DNA from: Liolophura sinensis
Lineage: Eukaryota > Mollusca > Polyplacophora > Chitonida > Chitonidae
Length of the DNA: 64,000 nucleotides
Direction of reading: 5' to 3'
Assembly: GCF_032854445.1 (NCBI RefSeq)
Contig: NC_088301.1
Location: forward strand, 37,871,187 to 37,935,186
In this document: piece by piece, positions 40,401 through 51,702 of the stretch
Layout: each line of letters begins with the position of its first letter
Numbering within the stretch: the stretch's first letter is position 1
Translations under genes and position numbers: made by a program
The notes under the pieces: model-generated
The model's input: only the letters and a program-made list of their open reading frames with translations
Told to the model about the DNA's origin: nothing
Database searches by the model: none

Positions 40401-42353
40401 GTGCATGTGTATGTGTAGCTCTCGGATGTTGTCAGTGGTTGACTAATATGATATTTGATATCATGAATATACTGTTTTCATTATCGTTCTATACAAAACG
40501 AAAAAAAACGACAATCAAGTAACTTTAATCATTTAAGTGTAATTGAATATATCCTGGGTCTGCGTACGTGATTAGGAAAAAAAATTATAACTGCTTGTTT
40601 TCGACGCAAAGCTATAGCAACAACATTTTCTTTAGAATTCACAGATTATCATCACCTATCCGTAAGGCAATTTTGTATAGTACGAGTTTCAAAATTAATG
40701 AAAGAGGAAAAACAATTGATCAATACATTTACTTTATTGTTTCTTTTCTAGACAACATAATTCCTGGATTTTTCAGAAAAACTAAGGAATTCAGATAAAA
40801 ATAACTTCTCAGAACTGATTTCAAGACAGTTCTGCACGGATGTATTAAGTGTTTCTATTAATACGGAATATGATTGACAGTCGAAATAACGAGTAACTCC
40901 CAAGCTTGATCTCTTGAAAAGAAAATGAAAAAAATAAAACATGTAATACCGAAGATAACAGCTGCTTTATGTAGTGTCTACTTAATATTGATATGATTTT
41001 CTGAGAGTTTTGAAGGATAAGTAATTATCTGACATTCAGCAAAATATACGTTTCATTTTTCAAATGCGTTTACAAAAAACTAATCAGAGCTGATTAGGGG
41101 AAATATCCATTATATAGTCATTCTGGTTCTCTACTCACTTTTCACGAATATCTTTTTTTTTTCTAAAATAGCACCAGCTTATGTACCTGTGTCATGTTGT
41201 ATTCTAATGTATTGGCTGCGTGATCTGGAAAGCATGATATACACAGGATTAAATAGCCTCTATTGTAGCCATTTGGTATTAAGTACCACCGTTTTATGCA
41301 AGCATTTGCTCTTCCAATTAAAAAAAAAACAGACTGGTTATCACAAATGTCACATTTAAAACATCACAACCTGGACATTGGTATAAGCAGCAATGAATAT
41401 CAACCGAATGGTACATGTAGCAAAGTCAGTAGGTCCCTTAGCTTAACACAAGGTTTGCAAGGTTGCTATACACATAACGTACCTGCTTGTTGTGCCAAAT
41501 AACAAATATCATTTTGGTAGATGGAACTGAAACATACATATAAATATTCTCATGGTCGCGTTAGAAAATAAGAATACGTGATACACTTGAAGAATCCAAG
41601 GGTTTCAAATCTCTGTAAAGTCACCCCTTTGTCGAAGGATTTTGGAGCATTGGCAAATCATTAGTATGCAACAGGTCTGTTTTTAACAACTGAATACATC
41701 ATCCGAGATTGACGGCTATACTTAAGGTGTGCACTAAGCATGTTCTCTCTGCCCGTTTATCACACTACTGAGGTACGTATTAAGAAAATACAAACGTGGT
41801 AAAGATGTAGACAGCCTAATTTCTAGTAAGAGTGTCTTTCATAGCATTTTAACATAGATACTTATCCTACAGGCTCATCTTTGCATACAGGTTTGAGTTA
41901 CCGGCAGGCCATATGTCCGCCTTGAATTTGTACCTCTGTATCCATCACATAACTATCGAATTTTGAGCTTTCAATTTTTGAACACTACAGTTTTGGAATG
42001 TTTATAGGCCATCTAGGTATTAGGCTGTGTGAGAAAACATTAACGCACTTCATCAATGGTCCACTCATTTCAGTTCATCGATGATCCACTCTTCGCAGTT
42101 CCGTCTTTCTTGTATGACCTTCTTTGACACAAATACAAAGGCTCCCGGGTTGATGCCGATCTTATATATTTATGTCATTAATTATGCATATTTTACCCGT
42201 TGAAAACCGATTGATCAGCTTGACAGTCTCATAATATCTTAATTTTAGTACTGTGTTACTCACATCGCTTAAACAGTATCCTTGCTTATATACGTACTTC
42301 CTAAAATATTGAGTCTTACTGTTTAAGAGGAGGTATGGAACTGAAAACTGCAT
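40401..42353. other. Intergenic, no gene seen
   Basis: AT-rich, with only short ORFs lacking any signature. Confidence 0.45.
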
Positions 42354-43034
42354 TTGACGCATCCATCTAGACACAACAGGATCACGCAGCGCAGGGAGAT
42401 TCACGGAAGAAAACCAATTCAATTTAAGTCAGATATACCTGTAGTAAATGCAGGCTTTAACTATAAGAGTTACTGCTGTCAGCCACAACAAGGAGCGGCA
42501 ACTAGATCTGACTTCAGAGAGACAGTAAAGAAAACCTATGCACATGAAGATTTCTTTCACGCATTCCTCCTGTGTCCTTATCAGTTACTTTTTCTACTTC
42601 AGAACAGCACTGATGAGCAATCCCTTACTAAACTGCAATGTATCAAAAGACGGCTTACTGCCATGTCCACTTTGCTCATTTTCATGGCATGGCTTACATA
42701 TACATTGCCTTTTAACATTCTCATCTACTGCGAATTCATCCGATTTGAGGATCGACGCACCCATAAGCGCGCGTGCCATCCAGTGCCCAATGATGCATAT
42801 GCCAACAACGTTGTTCAATGTGCCGTTCGTCTCTTCAGGTTAGCAGACACTTGGTGTAGATTGCGCGCTAATGGCAAATATACTTTCGCGTTCATACTGA
42901 TAAACTCAAACGAGGTAGGGAATGGGTCTCTTTCGGTCTTCACTCAAAGTGTCTCCCAGATAGGCCCGATGGCTCGACCTTGTAGCCTGTGGAATTCTCT
43001 GAGAGTACTCAGTGTCGTGGTATGCAGTATCTGA
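42354..43034 (+). CDS. 226-codon ORF, unrecognised, one hydrophobic helix
   Basis: This is the longest ORF in the window outside the Tc1 and gag genes. The middle reads a basic KRRLTAMS segment followed by a hydrophobic stretch TLLIFMAWLTYTLPFNILIY, which could be a membrane helix. A pyrimidine-rich ACTTTTTCTACTTCAG at about 42588-42603 and TTCAGGTTAGC at about 42835-42845 could be splice borders enclosing about 236 bases. In that case only the middle is coding. The look of a receptor transmembrane helix is suggestive, but the usual CWxP pattern is not present. I cannot name a family, and chance is possible. Confidence 0.25.
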   Translation: MTHPSRHNRITQRREIHGRKPIQFKSDIPVVNAGFNYKSYCCQPQQGAATRSDFRETVKKTYAHEDFFHAFLLCPYQLLFLLQNSTDEQSLTKLQCIKRRLTAMSTLLIFMAWLTYTLPFNILIYCEFIRFEDRRTHKRACHPVPNDAYANNVVQCAVRLFRLADTWCRLRANGKYTFAFILINSNEVGNGSLSVFTQSVSQIGPMARPCSLWNSLRVLSVVVCSI

Positions 43035-44198
43035 CTACATACTTCATGAATTCTTGAACCTCCAGCCGCGCCGTTTTAGCACTTTCTCCTCCACATATAT
43101 CCATCAGTGTTTAAATTGTCTCCATGAATTTGCAGCACTGATTCAGTGGACTGACTATTAATTATGGTAATGACAAAGTATCAATAATATATATTTCATA
43201 CATTTCCAGTGGTCATTCGCCTTCTCTTCTTCAAAGAATTATATTTCACTATAACCGCATTAAGAATGGTAGGTTGTGAATGAAAGCCATCCGTCTCAAT
43301 CGCATCTCCATCTCAGCACGCCTGACATTTACAAACAGGGTTATTCTATTCATAAAGATAACTGTTGTTTACTTTAAGATTGGACGACTGACAAGGTCTT
43401 GGTTAGTCGTAGATTTGCTTAACGCATATCACATCCATCTACTTCACGTATCTATCACAATTCCTCCATTATTATGTTTACGTAAAATCACAAAATATGA
43501 CACATGTATATGGCATTTTAGTTGATTTCAGAAGAACCTTCAAAGCCCCTTTGAATTTTAGGTCCTGTATGCAAGACACACCCAAAATTAAAGACGACTA
43601 TTCTGTGAAGACATATAGGCCTGTTGTGATGCTGTTAAGAGTGCTGATTGAGGTCATTTCTCACAAAGCGTGGGCAAGTTAATCTGCCAACAAAGTGAGC
43701 TGTCTGTTCTTTTATTCCATGTCATCTTAAAAGGCTTTGCCGATATATATAACACCGGCTAAACACTTGATCGTATATTTAAAAGGTTTGTTATATAGCC
43801 CATTGTTCCTTAAGCAAGATATCCACGATTTACCGTTATTTCGACAACGTACAATCGTGATAAATCAACCTTCACAATGGTTCTCCGATCTTTTTGGGGG
43901 TCTTCAGATAGAGGAATTCACTGGTTGTTCCAACACGCTATTTTCTCTGTCATTTAGTTGACAAATTTGGTAATAAATCTCAGGTACCGGCAAACAGAAG
44001 AGCAGAAGTACAGACCGTACTTATTCCACCGCATTTGCATGAAACACGGCTGGGTTTTCTCTATACGTAACAGCCTGAAATCCAATGGTTGGCAAACCTG
44101 GGATGTGGCTGATCAACGGCGACAATGATCTTGTAGGCGACATGTTTGGAACAGGTCACGCTAACCGCTGTAGGCAGCTGTGGCTATTCTGGCTATTT
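43035..44198. other. Intergenic or 3' UTR of the claudin-like gene
   Basis: No exon is recognised. A TTTATT at 43711-43716 (AATAAA on the minus strand) might serve as poly(A) signal for the gene at 44199. Confidence 0.35.
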
Positions 44199-47100
44199 TC
44201 ATACGTCCGTAACTTCAGACAGAGATGCTATTCTCAAAAATTCCATGGTCAGAATGAAAAATGCGATAAACGTAAACACAGCGGACGTAATAGTTACAAC
44301 GTACGACCAGCCGATCATGAATCCAACAGGAAGGGCTTTTTCTTCGGCGTAAAAACTCAAGACATCTTCACCTTTGACCCCCATTACAATCGCGGACATA
44401 ACCGTCATGCAACCTGCCGAGAGGAAAGATAATAAATATAAACAGCAAGCATGGCGTATATATTCTACCTAACACGTATGCCAATTTGCACAATAACTGT
44501 GTATGCTACTTTTATAATATTTATTTGTATACTTGTTTCGTGCTCATGACATACTTCAAGTATAAGGTGGTTGTAAGTTGTTTTGGTAGAAGGACGCCAG
44601 GAAGATGTTCTTACTAGCCTGAAACCAATGTTCCAATCATCTTATTCGGAAGTTTCACAAGCAACAGAGTCTTTACAATAGGTTAGAAATATCACTGTTG
44701 TTTAATATGGTAATATAGGTAATATTGTCAAAATGAAAACGTTCGCGTTTACCGCATGATGTAGTAGCATTACGAGATTATTGTCTTGCGATCCAGACTA
44801 TATTGTTATGTGCTTATACTAGAAGGAGTAGCTGAGGTTGAGACATAAAATGGAATTATTTAAATAAATTATAATTAAATAAAATAAAGACCTTTATTAG
44901 TTGACAAACATCATATTTTACAAAGTCAGTCTCAGCTCAGTTTTATCTAAGAAGGTCGTTAAGATCACGGAGCTGTCCAGAAAAGGCACAAAATCTTGCT
45001 TTACAAAGTTTGAATAAAAAATTGTACCCTGCGTACTGTTTTTCTTTTCTTTATTTTTTCATATTTTTTTTTTACATTATATTCCGCACTCACCCGCAAT
45101 AAAGGTAAGAAAGACGAGCGCAAGGAGGACACCACGTGATTTTTGTAGAGAGGCAGACAGGATAAAGGGAATAAGAAGAACAAATGAGACCAGGAAGCAC
45201 ATTAGGGCCATCACCGCAAAAGCTTGGGCCACTTGGACATACCCTGAAACAAAATTGACATGCAATTTTTATTTGCAACAAGAAATTAATTATTAATGTT
45301 CAAATAATGATTAGGAAACTGCTTATCAAAAGAGAAATTATTAATAATATTCACTCACGATGTATGAAGGGTGCAGTGAAAAATGTACATCTTTCCCACA
45401 TCCAAGCCTAAAATATAGGCATAACACTCTATCAGAGGTAAATGGACAAGGCCGTGTACTTCACAAGTTACGTGTGCCCATTCGTCAACTATCAAACTGT
45501 TGTTGCAGCTCTGGTTTTGTTTTCTGTTATGTATAGTCATTCATACCGTAGAACGTCTACCTCTCTGTCGTAAACTCTGGCTGCCTGCAGACAGGCTGGT
45601 AGAGAAACCTTTAAGAAACTTCAAATACCCTAAAGACGCATGGTTGTTACAAACGGGGATATAAGGGACTTCTAATTCGTCAATTATCGTCCACACATTG
45701 CCTTGCAGGAGGAAAGGCACTCGCCTGCGCACATGTCATAATATAATGCTAAGACTCAAACAGAGTTCACTGACACCAAATGATCTGCATATTGTTGAGT
45801 TCGAAATTTTTACATCTCTATATAGAGGACTTTGCTCTGGGTAGTGCGAGATAGCATGATGTTTTGCGGGACTACAGCGGACTACGACTCTGGCGTCGAA
45901 ACAATATGAACTACGAATATGCCTCAATTACCACATAACCATTTCTGTGTTGCATCATTCAACCCATGCACATTGCATTATGTGTTTCTTTATTGTGGGT
46001 GTATTTGTACCGGGTACAAAACTATACTACTGTGTACTAAAACATCTATCCAGAGGTAATCGTGGCAAAAGCCACCAGTTGGGTAGCCACTGCCTGATAT
46101 TGATCTAATGGTCTTATAAAGGACTCGAGAGCCTTGGCGGTGTCAGCATCCCGCGTCCGTATGAGATTTACAAGCTAATTCCGAGAAGTTATCTCACTGT
46201 GAGCCGACCATAGGCAGCTACAGTAACTGGATCAGCTGGTGAAATAGGAGGTCAATTGACGATATTTTTTCAGTAAATGTTAGAACAGGCAAATTTAAAT
46301 TCATGAATGGTTCAAATGACTCGATGGTGTAGTTTCCAGGCGAGGTTCAAGAATATAAAAAGACTACAGCATAGAGAACAAAACTAGAGCAGCGACGACA
46401 GTGTGATACTTGGCAAATGGCCCCACGTAACCGGTCAAACAGCACCTCTTGTCAATTTACCTCAGTTAGGGTTTTATTATACAACCGTGACTCAGCTGGT
46501 TGAAGAATATTTGCAACATTAACGTCGGTAAACTGCACATAAATGGACAAAGAGTAAAACTGATTTATAGTATAAGGCATACGTGGTGATGAGATGTATA
46601 CTTTGACATTTTGTAAAGAGTGATATACACATAATAGGCAAAGATGAACTAGGATTTCTTAAGAACAGTCGACATTTGAATATAAATAAAGAAATACAGC
46701 AAAGAGAGTAAATCCAGAGCAACGACGACAGTGTGATAGCTGCCAAATGGTCAAAATTTACCTCAGTCGGGGTTTTATTCTGACTGTTCATGTAAATGCC
46801 GATAGTGTCGGAGATATTGGGCAAACCGGGCTAAGTTATACAAATTGGTTCTAGGGTGTCGGACAAGTATTTCCGATTCCACCCGTTGATGACACCAAGC
46901 AAACCCTTAATCACTTGATGTTTGAAGGCTTTGATTTTATCGGATTTTATTGAATTTTCATATGTCGAGTTTTACTGAAGTTTCTTATTTGGAATTTTCA
47001 GAGCTTCCAGAAATAAAACACCGTTTTACAAATTATTCCTTGATATATTAATTCAATTTCAACAATGTATTGTTTGGTTTAAATATCAATCACAATTTTT

Positions 47101-48973
47101 AAATGGATAGAACACTTAACGTGCCTAGTAATAATACTGTTCGATTGTTTTGAAGCTCTCGCCAGCTCACCGGGACGTCCCAGGTCAATAATTAACATAA
47201 TCCACAAGGAAGTATATAAAATAATGGAATTATAACATGTAAAAAGTCATGTAAAGGCAAGTAATAAACAATTTTCAACGATGCTGGAAATACGCAAGGG
47301 ATGTCTGGGCGCGTAAATTCTATCCGAATCGAGTATCATGCTGGTTTTCAGAAATGGACTCTCAGTTGCACTTTTAGAGTAATTGTCCTTGTATCCAAGC
47401 CATGGTCTGGACGACAAGTATAGGTCACAACATTAACCGAAACTTAGATTTATTTGTTGACATATTTCCTTGATAATTTGTATTGCTATAGCTGTACAGA
47501 AAATTGGTTTTGTAATTATTAGATGAAGGATATTTAATGGCCATTGAACATTACCGTCGAACGCAGCGTAATTCCATGCAGATTTGTTCTCTCTATATTT
47601 GACTTGGATACCTGGATTCCTTCGAGTGTGCAGGATTGCAAGATACTTACTGCTGTCAACGAGATGAGAATTCACAATAAATTTGGTGGAATGGATTTTT
47701 TTTCAACCATTTTGTCACAGATACGACCCGTCTTCCATTGGTCAAAACGACAAGAAACCTTGTGCAAACACATCAAAACTTGACTTCATCCATTCGTTCG
47801 GAATGAGGATAGACAACAACGTCTCGCACAAAGCACGGAATGAAGTATTTCAATAGACCTATCGTTGAAAACTAATCTACCATTGACTGTACCAAATGGT
47901 CTCCAAGTCTGTATTTCTTCAGGCGTAATGTAGCCAACGCCAGCAATGCGGTCTTCATTAGTTGAGAGAACCCACGGACACATCAGCAAATCACCGTTTT
48001 AAACCCATGCCTTCTCTGTAGTAAAGCCACTCTTGGGCTTTCGGCCAGAAGTAGTATACTGGACTGGGGATACTTTACTTCAACAAATGCTGCCGTATCA
48101 GGAACTTTGTCAAATACTTTGCGTGTTTCGGTGGCTTCTTCCGACCCCTGTCTGGTTTCTTACATCCCTAAGCCCAACCGGCGTAGACGTACTGATGCGG
48201 GCACAAGAAACACCTGAGGTGTGACTATGATGCTTACATCATCAATCTTATGCTCGTGTGGACATACATTAAGACCAAAATTGGGACAAAATTTGTTATA
48301 AAATAAAGCAAATTTTTTTGTTTTTGTGAGCATCTTTTTTCATTGAAATGTCCACAGGTTGTTTCTTTGAGGGATTTAATGTTCCATCCACATATGACAG
48401 GTCTGTATGATAGATCAATATGTAAAAGATTGCCAGAATGAAAGAAACGCACATGTTTGGTTTTATTCTTTTCGTATGTATGTATGGGGGACCGTTTATC
48501 GGCTTTTGACAAGAAAATGAAAGGGTTTGCCTTTCTTTATCCCCTGAGAACTGGAAGAATGCCTAAGGGCGTTTATATTACTATGGCATACATCGTCTTG
48601 ATTGTTTTGTTTCCACACCTACCAACTGACATGCATAACGAAGAATGATCCGTTTCGGGGGAAATTGAACAGTTTAATTTTAATCAAATTCGTGAATTCA
48701 ATTCAGTCATTTCAATCTCATTTTGGGTGTATGGTGTTGGCTTGTTTAGGGAGAATCAAACACGTTTTGCAATTCGCGTTACTCACCGGACTCAGTGGCG
48801 TCTTCACATCGCCACACCTGTTCCATGCCGAACCAGCGGCAAGTCTTCCATAGGCTTACAAACTTGTGATTCTCCAGGCCAACCCATTGTGGGGTAGCGA
48901 AAGCCACAATGAACTGTATCAGGCCAGCGAAATACGCCACCACGGCAAAAGTTGAATTCACAGACAGATACAT
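44199..48973 (-). CDS. Claudin/PMP22-type tetraspan membrane protein, three exons
   Basis: A plasma-membrane four-helix protein of the claudin/PMP22/EMP superfamily, which forms or modulates cell-cell contacts. Minus-strand exons: 48973-48787 (donor GTGAGT), 45243-45094 (acceptor TTTCAG, donor GTGAGT) and 44413-44199 (acceptor CTCGGCAG, stop TGA). Phases join to 552 bp, 183 aa, normal for the family. Helix 1 covers about residues 8-26. The first outer loop has W30, LW at 41-42, C45 and C56, matching the W...LWxxC(x10)C signature with its disulphide pair. Helix 2 is about 66-90, helix 3 about 97-120, helix 4 about 143-167 (GWSYVVTITSAVFTFIAFFI). The ATG opens the membrane helix with the usual short cytoplasmic start. 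Which subfamily it belongs to cannot be told. Two dispersed repeats lie in its first intron. Confidence 0.85.
46365..46495 (+). repeat. Dispersed repeat copy in the claudin-like gene intron
   Basis: Starts CTACAGCATAGAGAACAAAA, then AGAGCAGCGACGACAGTGTG, CTTGGCAAATGGCC, CACGTAACCGG, ATTTACCTCAG and GGGTTTTATT. The same blocks recur at 46675-46800 and 16190-16440, and in reverse at 51845-51925 and 53515-53575. Confidence 0.7.
46675..46800 (+). repeat. Second dispersed repeat copy in the same intron
   Basis: AGAGAGTAAATCCAGAGCAA, CGACGACAGTGTGATAGCTG, CAAATGG, TTTACCTCAGTCGGGGTTTT and GACTGTTCATGTAAATG. This copy is shorter in the middle than the one at 46365 and lies about 180 bases after it, in the same direction. 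Confidence 0.7.
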
Positions 48974-50906
48974 TGTGAACTAACAAAGTATGACCATCAA
49001 TATCACATAAGATCCTGGAAATATCCCGAACTATTATTGTCGGTTGATGTTGCGGGTCAATTTTATCTTTTAAACCCAGATCGAACTAACAGAAGCATTT
49101 TGCCAATTGTATTTTGAACTTTTTTCGTTTCATGTATCGGTGGCTTCAGTTGAAAACAAAATGACTGCATGGATTCGCCCAAACACAGTTTTCCATCATC
49201 TCTCATTTATCTTGCAAAAACACCCATGTCTTCATTACATCTTGTGGTATTAGATATCTTCTGGCCCAGGTTATTGATGCAAGAGTCTGTCGGGCTTAGA
49301 AATTGCCCTTAATTTTGAGCTTGGACATAGCTGTTGTAAATCACATGATCCCGTTTGCGTGAGCTCGCGTAAATCGTGACCATCTATCGACAGCGCTCCA
49401 CCAAACTTCTGAAACAAAAACACAACAGGTATAAATGTGGTGCCAGCTGGCCGACAACATGAAATAAATCTGACGCCACTATTCTTCAAATATGCAAAAC
49501 ATATTAGTGGGTGATGTTATTGTGATTATGGGGATGAAGGCTCAGACAAATTGATTGAACATACTGAATTAATTAATGACTTGATTATAGAATTAAATAT
49601 ACGGCCAAGACTGAAGTAGTTTAGTCAATCGCCATAACACATAAAGTGTGTGTTCGAAACAGGTCTTATAAAAATTTTAAAATTTGTAGACTCTCCGGCT
49701 TTCTCTGCTAATGAGACCGTGATAACAATGTTACAACAAGCTGGGGTTAGCTTTTCACCATGTAACGTTCCTTTTTTATTTATTTCATTGGTGTTTTACG
49801 CCGTATTCAAGAATATTTCACTTATCCGCAGGTCGCTGGGAGACTATCAAAGGAGAGGAAGCCAGTATGGACTTGGATATGAAATGTTATTATTTTCGGC
49901 TTAAACTAAATGACATCAGTTAAACTAGAAAAAGAACCTAAAGCGAGAATAATTTATATCCTACTTTGTTAATTGCTTGACTTAAGTTAGTCGAGTGATT
50001 TCTTTTGTGTGATAATAGTGATAATGCTGGAACCTTCCAGCAGATATAAATACAATGGGATGAAGTATGTTATTGAAGTACACTTTCTTTCAAAAAGAGG
50101 AAGAAGAACCATACTGGTGTTGTGTCGATGGAGATTTTCACTGAATTTGAAAATTTAAAAAAGCCATCACGTGATGCTATTAATCTAATGGGGGTCGCGT
50201 GAAGTCATGTGCAACTTTGATTGGGAGTTTTCTATCTAACGGTTGGCTGGGTCAGGTCTTTCTCAAGCAAAAACCGGGTTACCATTGATTGTGGCCCAGC
50301 AGTTTGCCTCTAGACAATATACCAAGCAAATCCTCGAAGCTTAGCTCTGTTTTGTTGACCACTGTCAAGTCTTGGTCGTTTCCTGTCAATGCCCTGGCCT
50401 TAACTCAATATTTGCCGGGCCAAATCTGGACACATGTGAACTGTAACAACTTTAACTGGCCGTGTAGCTGATCATAGACCACATGTTCATAGAATTCAGA
50501 CGTGTAGGAAGTAGCCAATGCCCTAGGGATTACGAGAGCTGTATGCAAGGATTGGGTTCTCAAATATTTCCGCTGTCCATCCAGCACAATGAACCAGGAG
50601 AGAATGACAATTGTTCAGTTGCACTACTCATTTTAGGATTTGTCATTTCGCATGGAAATCTAATATCTTGAGCTGTATACTTGAATCTGATATTTAAGTT
50701 TGTTCCTTTGAATATTATTTCCGCGTCTCAATCGTAAGCGTTAAACACAAACGGCGTTCAATATTTTACAAGCTGTACAAAGTTCTGATCTGTCGGCTGA
50801 AGACGTTTTCATTCCTGTGAGGCTCTGAAACGCATTTTATCGTTTGAGTATGAATGTTGCGTAGCCATATACACTGTACAAACCATACGCCAGCAGCGGG
50901 AAACCA
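48974..50906. other. Upstream of the claudin-like gene; one SINE fragment
   Basis: No gene is seen. Only the reverse SINE tail at 49772-49835 is supported. Confidence 0.4.
49772..49835 (-). repeat. SINE tail fragment, reverse orientation
   Basis: TTTATTTATTTCATTGGTGT, then TTTACGCCGTATTCAAGAAT, ATTTCACTTAT. This is a near-perfect reverse complement of the tail of the copy at 50907-51166. Confidence 0.75.
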
Positions 50907-51166
50907 CCGTGGCTCAGTCGGTTAGCGCGCTAGCGCAGCGTAATGACCCAGGAGTCTCTCGCCAATGCGGTCGCTGTGTCTTCAAGTCCTTCTCATTCTG
51001 GCTTCCTCACAGGCCGTACGTGGGAAGGTCTGTCAGCTACCTGCGGATGGTCGTGGGTTTCCACCGGGTTGTGCCTGGTTTCCTCCCACCATAATGCTGG
51101 CCGCCGTCGTATAAGTGAAACATTCTTGAGTACGGTGTAAAACAGCAATCAAATAAATAAATAAAT
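50907..51166 (+). repeat. Most complete SINE copy, with tRNA-like head
   Basis: The head has a perfect RNA polymerase III A box, TGGCTCAGTCGG (50910-50921), followed by TTAGCGCGC, and a degenerate B box (CTTCAAGTCC). The body has GGCCGTACGTGGGAAGGTCT and GGATGGTCGTGGGTTTC. The tail has ATAATGCTGG, TATAAGTGAAA, GAGTACGG, CAATCAAATAAATAAATAAA. It is a tRNA-derived SINE, about 260 bases, and the reference copy for the other fragments in the window. Its named family was not determined. Confidence 0.85.
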
Positions 51167-51702
51167 ATATTTCAGGGTCACTGAAATAGGGGACTACTTA
51201 CAGAGATTGCACTGATAATCGGGATACTTTTCAAAGGAGGCCAAATTACTTCTCAGGCGTATATACGTCCTTATTTTTGGTCAATTAATTTCGGTATGGG
51301 AAAAACACCTTTAGCATATGAAATGCAGTATATACGCCTTACCTGTCAAAATGTATGATCTGCATGTATACACTCCGTCTTGCGACTCGTAGCAGGATAT
51401 AGATCCTTCACATGCTACTGCATGGAGTATAGACCTTTATATGAATCTCTCTGAGGGGACCATATAGTACCTAATGACTATGGTGCCATACCGTAGCTAT
51501 TAAAGATGTATATACATGATTTAATACTAATGCGTGAGCTATCTAAAGCAATAACAAACCATATGTCGCACTCGCATTTCTCATCATATATTACAGTATA
51601 TATAATCTTTGCAAATAACCATAGATGTCACCATAAATTGTATTGTACTCTATATATATATATATTCACATGTACAAGAAATGCATTGTTTTAATATTAT
51701 TG

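Noticed and set aside
47786-48224. ORFs on both strands inside the claudin-like gene intron
   Set aside because: No family recognised and no consistent splice sites.
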